A stretch of 18,239 bases of DNA, from the NCBI GenBank assembly GCA_947450015.1, contig CANFUB010000016.1, forward strand, positions 1-18,239, given 5' to 3'. Below the pieces are notes generated by a model, which ran no database searches, had not been told where the DNA came from, and was given only the letters and a program-made list of their open reading frames with translations. The stretch's first letter is position 1. Each line of letters opens with the position of its first letter. Shown in pieces: positions 1-7,939 of this stretch. Made by a program: the position numbers and the translations under genes. This DNA is from Bacteroidota bacterium. GTDB lineage: Bacteria > Bacteroidota > Bacteroidia > NS11-12g > UBA955.

Positions 1-63
1 GGCTTCTAGGGCAACTTTAGCCTTAAATTCAGGCGTAAATTTGCGTCGGGTTTGTTTGGTCAT
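1..63 (-). CDS. IS3-family transposase OrfA, N-terminal fragment (runs off the left edge)
   Basis: On the minus strand an ATG at 63-61 opens a frame reading MTKQ then TRRKFTPEFKAKVALEA up to the window edge. The K-F-(T/S)-x-E-F-K-x-(K/Q)-V-A-L-E-A pattern is the classic start of IS3-family OrfA, an HTH protein (HTH_Tnp_1) that binds the element ends and is usually fused to the DDE-type OrfB by a -1 frameshift. Only 21 codons are visible, so the catalytic OrfB, the frameshift site and the far inverted repeat all lie outside. The family call rests on this motif alone, but the motif is distinctive. The gene points away from the lipoprotein gene next to it. Confidence 0.85.
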   Translation of the reverse strand, partial: MTKQTRRKFTPEFKAKVALEA

Positions 64-123
64 ATTGTTTAGTCAAATTAAGTGATTTTTTAACTAAACT
101 TTTGGTCCAATTTTTAGGGAGTA
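1..123 (-). mobile_element. End of an IS3-family insertion sequence (5' side, partial)
   Basis: The OrfA start is preceded (64 to about 123) by a non-coding stretch which, read on the minus strand, contains CTCCCTAAAAATTGGACC. This resembles the terminal inverted repeats of IS150-type IS3 elements, which carry a C-rich/A-rich tract followed by TTGGAC. The exact outer boundary cannot be fixed without the other end. It most likely lies around 116-126, right at the end of the adjacent lipoprotein frame. Confidence 0.6.
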
Positions 124-516
124 TTATAAGGCACCATCATTATTGCCTATTATCAGATGTTTTTCTTTAATTTCGATTTTATGTTTTGACCTACTATATA
201 TTTTCACTGGCCCCTTGTAAACTAACACTAAGGTATCATTTTCTATAATAGAACATGCATAAGGTGCTGGTAAAAAATTCCGATGTAATATTGGTGCAAT
301 TATCCCTTTAAAAGAATCTGTTATATCATATGAAAATAATAACGTGTCATTTGTATAGACATAAATTCCACTATCATTTTTTCTAAGTGTTGAATCCATA
401 CTAACCCATGTGCCAATTAAATCCTGTATTTTTATAGAAGGTTTATTTATTGGATTTTTCTCACATCCAAAAACAGTGGCTAATATTAATCCGAATACTA
501 AAAATAATTTTTTCAT
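124..516 (-). CDS. Small lipoprotein, probably 3'-truncated by the IS
   Basis: This is a 130-residue secreted lipoprotein of unknown function. The N-terminus (MKKLFLVFGLILATVFGC) is a lipoprotein signal peptide with the lipobox ending at Cys18, so the mature protein should be anchored in the inner or outer membrane. The rest is a short domain rich in beta-strand-forming residues that I do not recognise. The frame ends (EKHLIIGNNDGAL, stop at 124-126) within a few bases of the IS3-type end, and the stop codon may be supplied by the IS. The native protein was therefore probably longer. It starts 19 nt after the stop of the upstream T9SS protein gene on the same strand, which suggests co-transcription. 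The start fits the signal peptide. Confidence 0.7.
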   Translation of the reverse strand: MKKLFLVFGLILATVFGCEKNPINKPSIKIQDLIGTWVSMDSTLRKNDSGIYVYTNDTLLFSYDITDSFKGIIAPILHRNFLPAPYACSIIENDTLVLVYKGPVKIYSRSKHKIEIKEKHLIIGNNDGAL

Positions 517-535
517 ATAGTTTAACTTTATAATA

Positions 536-1573
536 TTAATCAGTTAAAATCATTTTTTTTGTAGCTATTTCTTTACCATCGACTATCAAGCTGTAGAGAT
601 ACATACCAGCGTGAAGTTTATTTTTTTGGATAGAAAGGCTTTGGCTTCCTTTTTTATGAAGGTCGAATTTTTCTATTTGCTTTCCATTCATATCATAAAT
701 ATACATTGCCGCTTGATTCGTTTGCTCTCCGAGATAATAATTAATCATTGTTTCTTGGCTAAATGGATTTGGTTGATTTTGCTCTAGTTTGGAAGAGTTT
801 TCAATGATGCTCATGTTTACGCCTATATTTTCAATACCGTTTTGAGTTGAGTTTGGCGTCAAACTATTACAGCAATTGCCTTTAATAATTGCTAATTCTT
901 CCTTTAGTTCATTGATAATTAAACTTTGTTCCTTCATTGCTGATACCAATTCAGGTATGAATCCAATATAATTTACCGAATATTTATCATTTTCTTTGTC
1001 ATAGACTACGAGATTTGGAAAGTCTTTTTGCAAATCTTGAGCTTTAAATCCAATTTGATTCTTTCCTGATTCCTCTAGTCTCTTATTTATCGATTCAGAA
1101 ACTTTCTCATTGGCAGTAAATTTATAATCAAATGTAAATGGTTGTAGTCTTAAAATTCGATCCAAAGATTTTTCTACAGGCATAAAATTAGTTTTTAATC
1201 GTGCATCAGAAGTTAAAAGTATTCCATTAGCATATACTTGATTGGAATAAACCCTCCAAAATTCATAATTCGGCCTACCAAGCCAGTATGTATTTGCCCA
1301 TTGAGGTTCCATTATGGGATCTTGATTGGATCCATTTGCGTATGTTACAAAACCTGCACCAGTATATGAATAGCCTGGGGTACCATTCCTAGGAACTTGT
1401 CTTACAAACAGTCTATTAAAAATGTCTACTTCTTGAATTGGCGTTTGGTTAAAGTGATCACCTAATGCTAAATCGCCATTTGATTGCATTTTAATTTGAG
1501 CAAAACTCAAATTACTCATAGCCATTAGTCCAACTAATAGCATACTGATTTTTGCTAAATTTGTTTTTTTCAT
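536..1573 (-). CDS. T9SS-exported protein with S74 intramolecular-chaperone domain
   Basis: This 345-residue secreted protein has three parts. Residues 1-25 are a Sec signal peptide (cleavage likely after SFA). A beta-rich N-terminal part follows. Residues about 118-230 match the Peptidase_S74 / endosialidase chaperone domain: the hallmark LLTSDARLK (Ser122-Asp123, Lys127), then LQPFTFDYKF, IGFKAQDLQ at 174-182, and a C-terminal helix SAMKEQSLIINELKEEL that resembles the trimeric coiled coil. In phage tail spikes this domain guides trimer folding and then cleaves itself off at the Ser of the SD motif, with the Lys as catalytic partner. Residues about 262-345 are a T9SS type A sorting tail (NQPNPFS, then a Y-D-x-N-G-K strand and a final basic K-K-M). 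Cleavage at Ser122 would separate the N-terminal passenger from the T9SS tail, which is odd. Both domain calls are firm; the function is unknown. Confidence 0.88.
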   Translation of the reverse strand: MKKTNLAKISMLLVGLMAMSNLSFAQIKMQSNGDLALGDHFNQTPIQEVDIFNRLFVRQVPRNGTPGYSYTGAGFVTYANGSNQDPIMEPQWANTYWLGRPNYEFWRVYSNQVYANGILLTSDARLKTNFMPVEKSLDRILRLQPFTFDYKFTANEKVSESINKRLEESGKNQIGFKAQDLQKDFPNLVVYDKENDKYSVNYIGFIPELVSAMKEQSLIINELKEELAIIKGNCCNSLTPNSTQNGIENIGVNMSIIENSSKLEQNQPNPFSQETMINYYLGEQTNQAAMYIYDMNGKQIEKFDLHKKGSQSLSIQKNKLHAGMYLYSLIVDGKEIATKKMILTD

Positions 1574-1643
1574 ATTTGTATTTTTTATTTTTTATTATTA
1601 ATTGGCAATATTTTATTTCACAACGTGCAGTTTAACATTTTTA

Positions 1644-2381
1644 TTACCATATATTTAATTCATCATCGTTTATAAAATTAGCACTCTCAACAAATTTCTT
1701 ATTTACCAAATCGTATATTTTTAGCCCATGAACGAATTCATAATTTAATTTCCATAATTTAAAATAATCCGATTCGGAAATATTAAATTTCGTTTCATTC
1801 ACTCCTAATGGTGGGCGATACACATCCATATCGTTTAACCGATCATAAAAAACAAGAATTACTAACTCAGAAGGAAATTCATCTTCAACAACTATATTAT
1901 CAAAGTGTAAATAAATATTTTCAATGATTTTATCAAATATTTCAGGAATTGAAATTCCCTCGACTTTAATTATTTTGATTTGTGAATCAAAAAGTTCAAT
2001 TTTAAATTCATATATTTCGATGTCACCCTGTTTTCGGCTAAAACTTTGCAACAAATTAAAAAAAGGCTTAAATAGATATTTGTCGATTAAGGCATCAATT
2101 AATTTATCTTTCCCTTTATTGGCAATATGGTAACCAATAATCGTTAAATATGTTTTCAAATCAACTTTTAGGAAAAACTCCACGACCAATTCGTAAGCAC
2201 TCCCCCCCCTACCTACGGGACGTGCTTTTGTAAAATGGGAATATTCTAAATCTAAGTCCGTCTTGAAATCTGAAATAAATTCAAAATCTTCTATTTCAAA
2301 ATTGCTATAAAATGCATCATACCCAATTTTCAACATTGGTTTACCAATATCTAGAATATCTATTTTATGTACCATATACAA
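1644..2381 (-). CDS. Unrecognised cytoplasmic protein, 245 residues
   Basis: I do not recognise this protein. It has no signal peptide and no clear transmembrane helix. It is rich in Asp, Ile, Phe and Lys. A central segment (about 56-112) runs from GRGGSAYE through a hydrophobic strand to an amphipathic helix (KGKDKLIDALIDKYLFKPF), and is followed by beta-rich sequence. The start at 2381 is preceded by 115 nt of non-coding DNA containing an 18-nt sequence (2428-2445) also found upstream of the adhesin gene at 7507. The codons for GRGG lie on an 8-base G run (C run at 2202-2209 on the plus strand), a possible slippage point. The PLD-like gene upstream is on the same strand, so the two may form a pair. 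Confidence 0.6.
   Translation of the reverse strand: MYMVHKIDILDIGKPMLKIGYDAFYSNFEIEDFEFISDFKTDLDLEYSHFTKARPVGRGGSAYELVVEFFLKVDLKTYLTIIGYHIANKGKDKLIDALIDKYLFKPFFNLLQSFSRKQGDIEIYEFKIELFDSQIKIIKVEGISIPEIFDKIIENIYLHFDNIVVEDEFPSELVILVFYDRLNDMDVYRPPLGVNETKFNISESDYFKLWKLNYEFVHGLKIYDLVNKKFVESANFINDDELNIW
2202..2209. repeat. Homopolymer tract of 8 C (G on the coding strand)
   Basis: Eight consecutive C residues lie inside the 245-residue minus-strand gene, where they read as G in the GRGG codons. They stand out in AT-rich DNA and are the type of tract prone to replication slippage or to sequencing error. Confidence 0.9.
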
Positions 2382-2427
2382 TCTGTTTAATAAACGCTAG
2401 CAATTAAACAAATTAATTTTATCTCGT

Positions 2428-2445
2428 TTGATAGATTTATATCAT
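2428..2445 (-). promoter_or_regulatory. 18-nt shared upstream element, copy 1
   Basis: On the minus strand this reads ATGATATAAATCTATCAA. An identical 18-mer is found at 7566-7583. It lies 46 nt upstream of the start of the 245-residue gene. It is an imperfect dyad with arms TGATA/TATCA. An operator or a shared promoter segment are both possible; the function is inferred only from repetition and position. Confidence 0.4.
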
Positions 2446-2496
2446 CACTATGCATTAAACTAAAAAAAATCAACCGGAGAGTGTAATTTCAAAAAA

Positions 2497-3114
2497 CTAT
2501 AAATCTCTCAAATTTTGAATATCTAGCTCCCTTTCTAATTGCTGGAGTCTTGCGATAATTGAAATTTGATTATTTTTTTCAACATCATAATCCGCATAAA
2601 TGATATCATTGCTATTGTCTTCATCCAACAAGAATTCTGAAGATTTACTTGTAAGATTCACTAGTTCTGAGTAATTGTCATCCCAAAGTACAACATCGGC
2701 CTCAAAATTAAACTGCTTACAAATCCCAAAAGCCCGACTTGTCATATTACTACTTCCAATTATACCAAATATTGGATTATTACCTTTTTTCAAAATAAAA
2801 ATTTTAGCATGCCACTTGTAAGAAGCTGTTAATTTAGCATTTACACTGACGCCACATGCAATCAAATTATCTCTAAATCTTATATATTGAGGTTTCCATA
2901 TTGGATTATAAACTCCAATTGTTGTAATTGCTATCTTATTATTCAATAATGACCTGGCGAGGCCACTTGAAAAGGATGCTGAAAAAGAATTTTCTTGAAA
3001 AAATCCGGAGCAAAGTATCGCGTTATCAGCAATATTTGAATCAATAGCACCTAACAGAAATTTTTGAAAATAGTTTGGGTAACGTTTTTTACGTAAAATA
3101 ATTAACAAGCTCAT
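2497..3114 (-). CDS. PLD-like (single HKD-type) nuclease-fold protein
   Basis: This 205-residue protein carries one phospholipase D-superfamily motif: His102-x-Lys104 (WHAKIFIL), then a GSSN at 120-123 (IIGSSNMTSRAFG), with a conserved-looking Glu138 in a following strand (FNFEADVVLWD). The preceding strands (ITTIGVYNP, ACGVSVNAKL) fit the PLD fold. The Asp of the canonical HxKxxxxD is not present (the stretch is KKGNN), as in several restriction-type and nuclease PLD proteins. With only one motif it would have to dimerise to make an active site. It could cleave nucleic acid phosphodiesters and serve in defence, but no partner gene proves this. It sits in a minus-strand series between the 245-residue gene and the gliding-type surface protein. 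The first residues, MSLLIILRKKRYP, carry no signal peptide. Confidence 0.7.
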   Translation of the reverse strand: MSLLIILRKKRYPNYFQKFLLGAIDSNIADNAILCSGFFQENSFSASFSSGLARSLLNNKIAITTIGVYNPIWKPQYIRFRDNLIACGVSVNAKLTASYKWHAKIFILKKGNNPIFGIIGSSNMTSRAFGICKQFNFEADVVLWDDNYSELVNLTSKSSEFLLDEDNSNDIIYADYDVEKNNQISIIARLQQLERELDIQNLRDL

Positions 3115-3129
3115 TTATTATATATTAAT

Positions 3130-4899
3130 TTATCGCAGTAATTGAATTGATTGATTTTTATACTTAATCCTTACAATTCCATTACTGTCTATGTAGGAAA
3201 CTTCAATGATCACAACATAAACACCTTCAGGCACATATTGATTCTGAAATTTACCATCCCAACCAAGATGATCACCAGACTCAGAAAATATTTTTTCACC
3301 CCAACGGTTATAGATTTCCATTTTCACATCTGTGATATTGAGTCCTTGAATTTTGAATACATCATTTTTCCCGTCATTGTTTGGGCTAAAAGCATTTGGA
3401 ACGAATATTAAATCTTCAATATTGGGGGGACATTCCTTTACATGAATCATTACAGTATCAACTTGCCAACATTTTACACGAGACTTCAAGATTAGGGTAT
3501 CATTTTCTTTCCCCAGAAAATATAAATTCATATTTGTGCCAATCAACTGATTTTTTCGAAACCATTTGGCCTCACTAACATTACATTTTAATAAGATTGA
3601 ATCACCTTGGCAAATTGAATAACGAAATTTATCAATAGGCTTATGCCTAGGATACTCTGATATTTCAAAAGTGTCAAAATATTTACAGCCATACATAATT
3701 GATTGCCGGATGTAAATACCAGGATAACTAACTTTAATCGTTTGATTTGTATCATTTTGACTCCATAAAATATTGATTCGATTGACATCAACATTACCAA
3801 GATTCAACATACTATCTGCACATTTGACTAGCTGAAAATTACTGGTAAAAATACCCGGAGAAGAATCTATCACAATGGTATCTCTAAACACACATCCATT
3901 CCTATTTTTCTCTAGCCAATAAACACCGGATTTATTAATATTTATAAAACTTGTTGTATCACCAGTAGACCAATAAAATTTATCCAAATGATGAATTGAT
4001 GTACTTGATAATGTTAATGGTTTATTTGAGCTACACAAATAACCAGCTCTACTTATTTTAAATGGACATTTTAGATTAAAATAGGTAGCGTATACACCAT
4101 AATTTAGCCATTGTGCATCACTACATACTTGGCTATTGGGTTTTATGTTATTTCTAAAAACTTTAGAAACAGAATCAGTAATAACTAATTTAGCCTTGAA
4201 TGTCAAATAACTTCCGTTATTAATTCCCTTAATTAACTTTCGTACTCGAAAATAATATTCATCCAAATTATATAAATTGTCTTTCTCTGGAAAAACAGTG
4301 ACTGAGTCAATTTCAAAAACATCAGATCTTTTTACAATAGCTAGAGTGTCTCCTTGATAATTTGCTTTTGTACTTTGTGTAATATAAATTTTAAAATCTT
4401 CATAAAATTCCCTAGCCCTATCATAAAAAAATTGGGGTATCAATCCAGATGTAATTAAAAAATTTAATTCATAAATACTATCTCTAAGCAAGGGTTGATT
4501 TAATTGCAAACTAATTCCAATATCAGATTTATCATGGCCGTTAAATCCTATTTCAATAGCGCTACTTGAATCTATCGTCATTGGACCATGAAATTTCGAT
4601 CTATTTGGGAGTATCCATAAAACAGGACAAAAATCATGTTTAAGAGTATCTAAAGCACTAATTCTAATATACTTCCCAAACGCAGATTCATCACAAAATC
4701 TTATTTCTTTAAATCCTTTGACCGACCATTCTTGATTTATATTTTGGATTCTATTATGTCGAATCAACCTACCATTTATGAACTGTTGAGCCTCTAATTT
4801 TCCTAAAAACAATAAAAGCAAAAGGAAATTAATATAAAATAAATTCCCTTTTGCAACAAATTTAGTCTCTACCAACGAAGATTTTTTTAATAAACTCAC
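3130..4899 (-). CDS. Surface protein with Ig-like repeats and gliding motility-associated C-terminal domain
   Basis: A 589-residue exported protein. The N-terminus contains a hydrophobic segment ending GKLEAQ, a signal peptide. An N-terminal region of unrecognised beta-type sequence is followed by about three Ig/PKD-like repeats (about 290-490) with a recurring pattern: Cys, then W-S-x-x-D-T, then S/P-G-x-Y, then G-C-x-x-D-T. Residues 490-589 match the CHU_C / gliding motility-associated tail: FVPNAFSPNNDGKNDVF, IYNRWGEKIF, GWDGK, PEGVYV. This is a type B T9SS sorting tail, so the protein should be exported to the cell surface or medium. No ATG is available. The start is a GTG at 4899, overlapping the upstream gene by 38 nt, or a TTG at 4875, so translation is probably coupled to the adhesin gene. 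It is likely a structural or adhesive partner of that protein. Confidence 0.85.
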   Translation of the reverse strand: MSLLKKSSLVETKFVAKGNLFYINFLLLLLFLGKLEAQQFINGRLIRHNRIQNINQEWSVKGFKEIRFCDESAFGKYIRISALDTLKHDFCPVLWILPNRSKFHGPMTIDSSSAIEIGFNGHDKSDIGISLQLNQPLLRDSIYELNFLITSGLIPQFFYDRAREFYEDFKIYITQSTKANYQGDTLAIVKRSDVFEIDSVTVFPEKDNLYNLDEYYFRVRKLIKGINNGSYLTFKAKLVITDSVSKVFRNNIKPNSQVCSDAQWLNYGVYATYFNLKCPFKISRAGYLCSSNKPLTLSSTSIHHLDKFYWSTGDTTSFININKSGVYWLEKNRNGCVFRDTIVIDSSPGIFTSNFQLVKCADSMLNLGNVDVNRINILWSQNDTNQTIKVSYPGIYIRQSIMYGCKYFDTFEISEYPRHKPIDKFRYSICQGDSILLKCNVSEAKWFRKNQLIGTNMNLYFLGKENDTLILKSRVKCWQVDTVMIHVKECPPNIEDLIFVPNAFSPNNDGKNDVFKIQGLNITDVKMEIYNRWGEKIFSESGDHLGWDGKFQNQYVPEGVYVVIIEVSYIDSNGIVRIKYKNQSIQLLR

Positions 4900-7507
4900 G
4901 GTTTTTGAGCTTGATTTTTACATAATATATTCCACTTTTTAAATTCATTACATTTTGACATTGTGCCAATAAGATACCCGAACTAATTTCTTGACCAAGG
5001 TTATTTATTATAGAAAAACTTCCAGTTTCATTAATAATATTTTTAATTAACAAATCATTATCTAAATACCTTATTAAAAAATAATTATTTAAATTATCTT
5101 CAAATCCGCTATTACTGGAATTCCCAACTTTTTCAAATATTTTATTATCAATTTCATCAAATAACTCTGAATTTGCAATTTGAAAACCATTATTTTCATG
5201 ATTCACGGTTGATACTAAATTATCTTCAAAGAATTCGCCATCACCAGCATCATTTCCATCTAAACCACTATTTCCCGTAGGATTACCAACAAAAGGCGCA
5301 TCATCAATAAACGGAATTTCAACAGTATTCGTTCCACCCGGACCAGACCCAGTTATTGGTGGTGTCCAAACCAAAGCTCCTGTAGTCTGATCACAAGCTT
5401 GCGCAGTAACATAAGGATTTTTAAAATCATCGTAATCAGTCAATCTGCCAGTATTAGGATCGTATTCATAAATTAAATATCCTGCATTTGAATAAAGTTG
5501 AGTTTTTGACCCAATCATTCCAACAGAGACCAATCCAGAAATCAAGCTACCAGTTCCAGAGTAACTTAACAGATCCGATTTTCCAAATAATTTATCCATA
5601 AAATCAATAAATAAATCATTTCGTCTCATTCTACATTCATATTTTGTTGTACATGTTCCACTGATTTTTGAATACGATAACAAATCAGTACCATCCCAAT
5701 AAATAGGTTCCAGTGATGGGTTTGAATTACTAATAATTTTATATTTTGCACCACTTACATTTGAATATCTAACGTCAGTAGACAAATCAGCACCTAAATG
5801 TCGAAAAACTTCATCGCAATCACAAACAACAGGTGGGCAGTATTTATATTGAGAGGCAAATGTAAAAACGATTGGATTATTGCAAACAGAACCTGATAAT
5901 GAGGGAGAATAGTTCGTAGGTCTAGGCGTTCTAGTAAAAGTATACTTAAAGCCAGAAGACCCACCTTTTCCTCCTTTTCCAGCAATACTGCTAACAAAAT
6001 TACTAAAATTGCTATGCGTTCCACCATTTTTCTTTAAAATCCAAATTGGACCGCCACAACCACCATTTCCACCATCGCCACCATTTCCAGCATTTCCACC
6101 ATCGCCTAAGCCACCCATTCCACCTGAAGTTATAAAGTCACCAGACTGACAACCTCCATTTGCACCGAAACCACCCATTCCGCCTTTTCCACCATCACCC
6201 CCATTTCCACCATTTCCGCCGTTTGTACCATAAGATAAAAATCGTTTTTGAGAGTTGCCAAAACTCAACGTTGAGTTTGCTACTTTCAAGTAAATTATTC
6301 CACCGCCTGCTCCAGCTTCCCCAGCATTGCCACCTTTTTTACCATTCTCCCCTTTGTAACCAATATAACCAGGTGTAATATTCCTAAAAGAAGAACCTCC
6401 TGTACCACCAAATCCACCACCTCCACCACCACTTGCTGAATGAAATCCACAATTGCCAGAGCAACCTAAATGTAAATCATTGGTTGAGTAATTAGAATGA
6501 CTAAAAGTAAAATTAATTACACCATTAGTATTGGTGCCAGATGTAAGCGGATTATTAGAAATACTACCAGGATTCCCTTTAATACTTGCTCCAAAATTTT
6601 TAAGTGAATTAGCATTTAAAATGGCACCTGCTTCACCATAGTAATTTAAACCAGCAGATCCAGACAAGTATGGAATGGAGTAACCTAAATTTGTTGGAAA
6701 ATCAACGCTTCCACCGTTAGAACCCATACATGAACCAGCTGAAATATATCCACTTAATGCATTTGCTCCATTACCTCCAACGCCCAATGTTCCACCACTA
6801 TTAAATTTAACATTAAACCCCTTACCCGTTACATTTAAATATCCACCAGACATAGTAAATTGATTCCCAACCATTACTGCTAAAACTCCGCCTGTCCCTT
6901 TCGAAAAATCGAAAGCTGGACATGTAATCACACCTGAATTTATCGTTAAATTCCAAAACCTTTTAACTTTTACAATTTGAACTAAATCATTAGTTGAACT
7001 AGAAAATGTAAATGATGGCCACGTATTAGAATATGGGGATAATACGTATGGTTTAATTTCAAGAATATTTGCAAAAGGGAATGAAGTTGAGGGATAGGTA
7101 GTGCCAGGAGTAACAACCTCACACAAAGTAAATTTCCCTGTAAATCCTGTAGACTGATGCATTTGGATCACCATTACCCAATCCCCATAAGAAAAACTAC
7201 CATCAAAATTTTCCATTGAAATTTGTCGTACTGTCGCACCAGTACTCATCGCACTTACTTTTGCTTTATCTGTACACCATAATTGATCAGAATTTACGAT
7301 TGTGCTTCCATGAGAACTAAGCGGCCAACCATTCATTTGGGCACTTAGTTTTGAAATTACAAAACTGAAAATCAACAGTACTACAAATAAGTTTTTAGAA
7401 AGTTCTTTGCCATTAAAAACCCAATGATTAGATTCCATTATTTTTTTTCTACTCATTTTATCTAACACACAAGTGAAGATTTTCCTTTTTTTGAAACATT
7501 GTATCAT
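4862..7507 (-). CDS. Glycine-rich adhesin-like T9SS-exported protein
   Basis: This 881-residue protein has a hydrophobic signal segment at about 40-53 with cleavage near LSAQ (57). A beta-rich domain follows (about 58-345). Then comes a strongly Gly-rich section (about 359-518) of GGNGG/GGDGG/GGKGG/GEAGAGGG blocks like those in PGRS-like or collagen-like surface proteins. Acidic and Asn-rich linkers lead to a type A T9SS sorting tail (about 805-881; FSIINNLGQEI, LKSGIYYVKI, ending KKIFVGRD). The passenger should therefore be exported and anchored outside. The frame opens at 7507, but the signal peptide sits unusually deep. Met18 (7456) or Met24 (7438) would give a more normal signal sequence and are likely true starts. 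The 3' end overlaps the gliding-tail gene. Low sequence complexity explains the long open frames on the opposite strand. Binding target unknown. Confidence 0.85.
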   Translation of the reverse strand: MIQCFKKRKIFTCVLDKMSRKKIMESNHWVFNGKELSKNLFVVLLIFSFVISKLSAQMNGWPLSSHGSTIVNSDQLWCTDKAKVSAMSTGATVRQISMENFDGSFSYGDWVMVIQMHQSTGFTGKFTLCEVVTPGTTYPSTSFPFANILEIKPYVLSPYSNTWPSFTFSSSTNDLVQIVKVKRFWNLTINSGVITCPAFDFSKGTGGVLAVMVGNQFTMSGGYLNVTGKGFNVKFNSGGTLGVGGNGANALSGYISAGSCMGSNGGSVDFPTNLGYSIPYLSGSAGLNYYGEAGAILNANSLKNFGASIKGNPGSISNNPLTSGTNTNGVINFTFSHSNYSTNDLHLGCSGNCGFHSASGGGGGGFGGTGGSSFRNITPGYIGYKGENGKKGGNAGEAGAGGGIIYLKVANSTLSFGNSQKRFLSYGTNGGNGGNGGDGGKGGMGGFGANGGCQSGDFITSGGMGGLGDGGNAGNGGDGGNGGCGGPIWILKKNGGTHSNFSNFVSSIAGKGGKGGSSGFKYTFTRTPRPTNYSPSLSGSVCNNPIVFTFASQYKYCPPVVCDCDEVFRHLGADLSTDVRYSNVSGAKYKIISNSNPSLEPIYWDGTDLLSYSKISGTCTTKYECRMRRNDLFIDFMDKLFGKSDLLSYSGTGSLISGLVSVGMIGSKTQLYSNAGYLIYEYDPNTGRLTDYDDFKNPYVTAQACDQTTGALVWTPPITGSGPGGTNTVEIPFIDDAPFVGNPTGNSGLDGNDAGDGEFFEDNLVSTVNHENNGFQIANSELFDEIDNKIFEKVGNSSNSGFEDNLNNYFLIRYLDNDLLIKNIINETGSFSIINNLGQEISSGILLAQCQNVMNLKSGIYYVKIKLKNREFIKKIFVGRD

Positions 7508-7565
7508 ATTTATTTGCTTTGTTTAAAAATATTGAAACAAACTAAAATGTTATTTTTTTTACTCA

Positions 7566-7583
7566 TTGATAGATTTATATCAT
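7566..7583 (-). promoter_or_regulatory. 18-nt shared upstream element, copy 2
   Basis: This is identical over 18 nt to 2428-2445 (minus strand ATGATATAAATCTATCAA). It lies 58 nt upstream of the longest adhesin frame and also in the short divergent region in front of the plus-strand signalling operon (ATG at 7631). It could be a regulator site or promoter part shared by two minus-strand transcription units. It could also act on the divergent operon. Confidence 0.4.
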
Positions 7584-7630
7584 TAGATGTGTTTTTTTTG
7601 AAATAATTTGCGAACATTATAAATAATACG

Positions 7631-7939
7631 ATGAAAACAAATCCACACATTATTTCCTTGGCTGAAGCAGCCACTATGACTCATGCATTTCAAGACGCAA
7701 CCCAATTTCAAGGGATGACAGTAGCTTGTTTGTTGGACAACAATGCCTATCAACAAGTAATGACTCAACCCGGGTGCACGGGTGTACGCACTTATTTTGC
7801 TTTGGATGATACAAATAAATTAACAATTGTTGTAGTTGGTGTTGATTCTCTTGGAAATGACATAACAAGCGGAATTATTTTGGACAGAGCGTATATGTGT
7901 CCTGCTATGTGTCCAATAAATTCTGATCTCATGAAATGA
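7631..7939 (+). CDS. Small Cys-containing protein, first gene of a signalling operon
   Basis: I cannot name a family for this 102-residue soluble protein, but it looks like a compact real domain. It has an N-terminal helix (SLAEAATMTHAFQDATQF), a QPGCTGVRTYFALDD segment, a strongly hydrophobic strand (LTIVVVGVD), and a C-terminal MCPAMCPINSDLMK with Cys90 and Cys94. Two further cysteines (33 and 49) could allow metal binding or redox sensing. It has no signal peptide. Its TGA overlaps the ATG of the next gene (ATGA, 7936-7939), so translation is coupled to the membrane protein. Being the first gene of a kinase/regulator operon suggests it is the sensed factor, a regulator or an output of that pathway. 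That role is inference from context. Confidence 0.7.
   Translation: MKTNPHIISLAEAATMTHAFQDATQFQGMTVACLLDNNAYQQVMTQPGCTGVRTYFALDDTNKLTIVVVGVDSLGNDITSGIILDRAYMCPAMCPINSDLMK

Noticed and set aside
6160..6378. Plus-strand His/Phe-rich frame opposite the glycine-rich region
   Set aside because: Gly codons (GGN) read on the other strand as CC-containing codons without stops, so open frames arise automatically opposite the repeats.
7597..7627. Bacteroidota-type -33 TTTG / -7 TAnnTTTG promoter before the signalling operon
   Set aside because: A TTTG with a 19-nt spacer to TAAATAAT can be drawn, but the -7 match is poor and the start would fall on the ATG. T-rich DNA makes such matches common.
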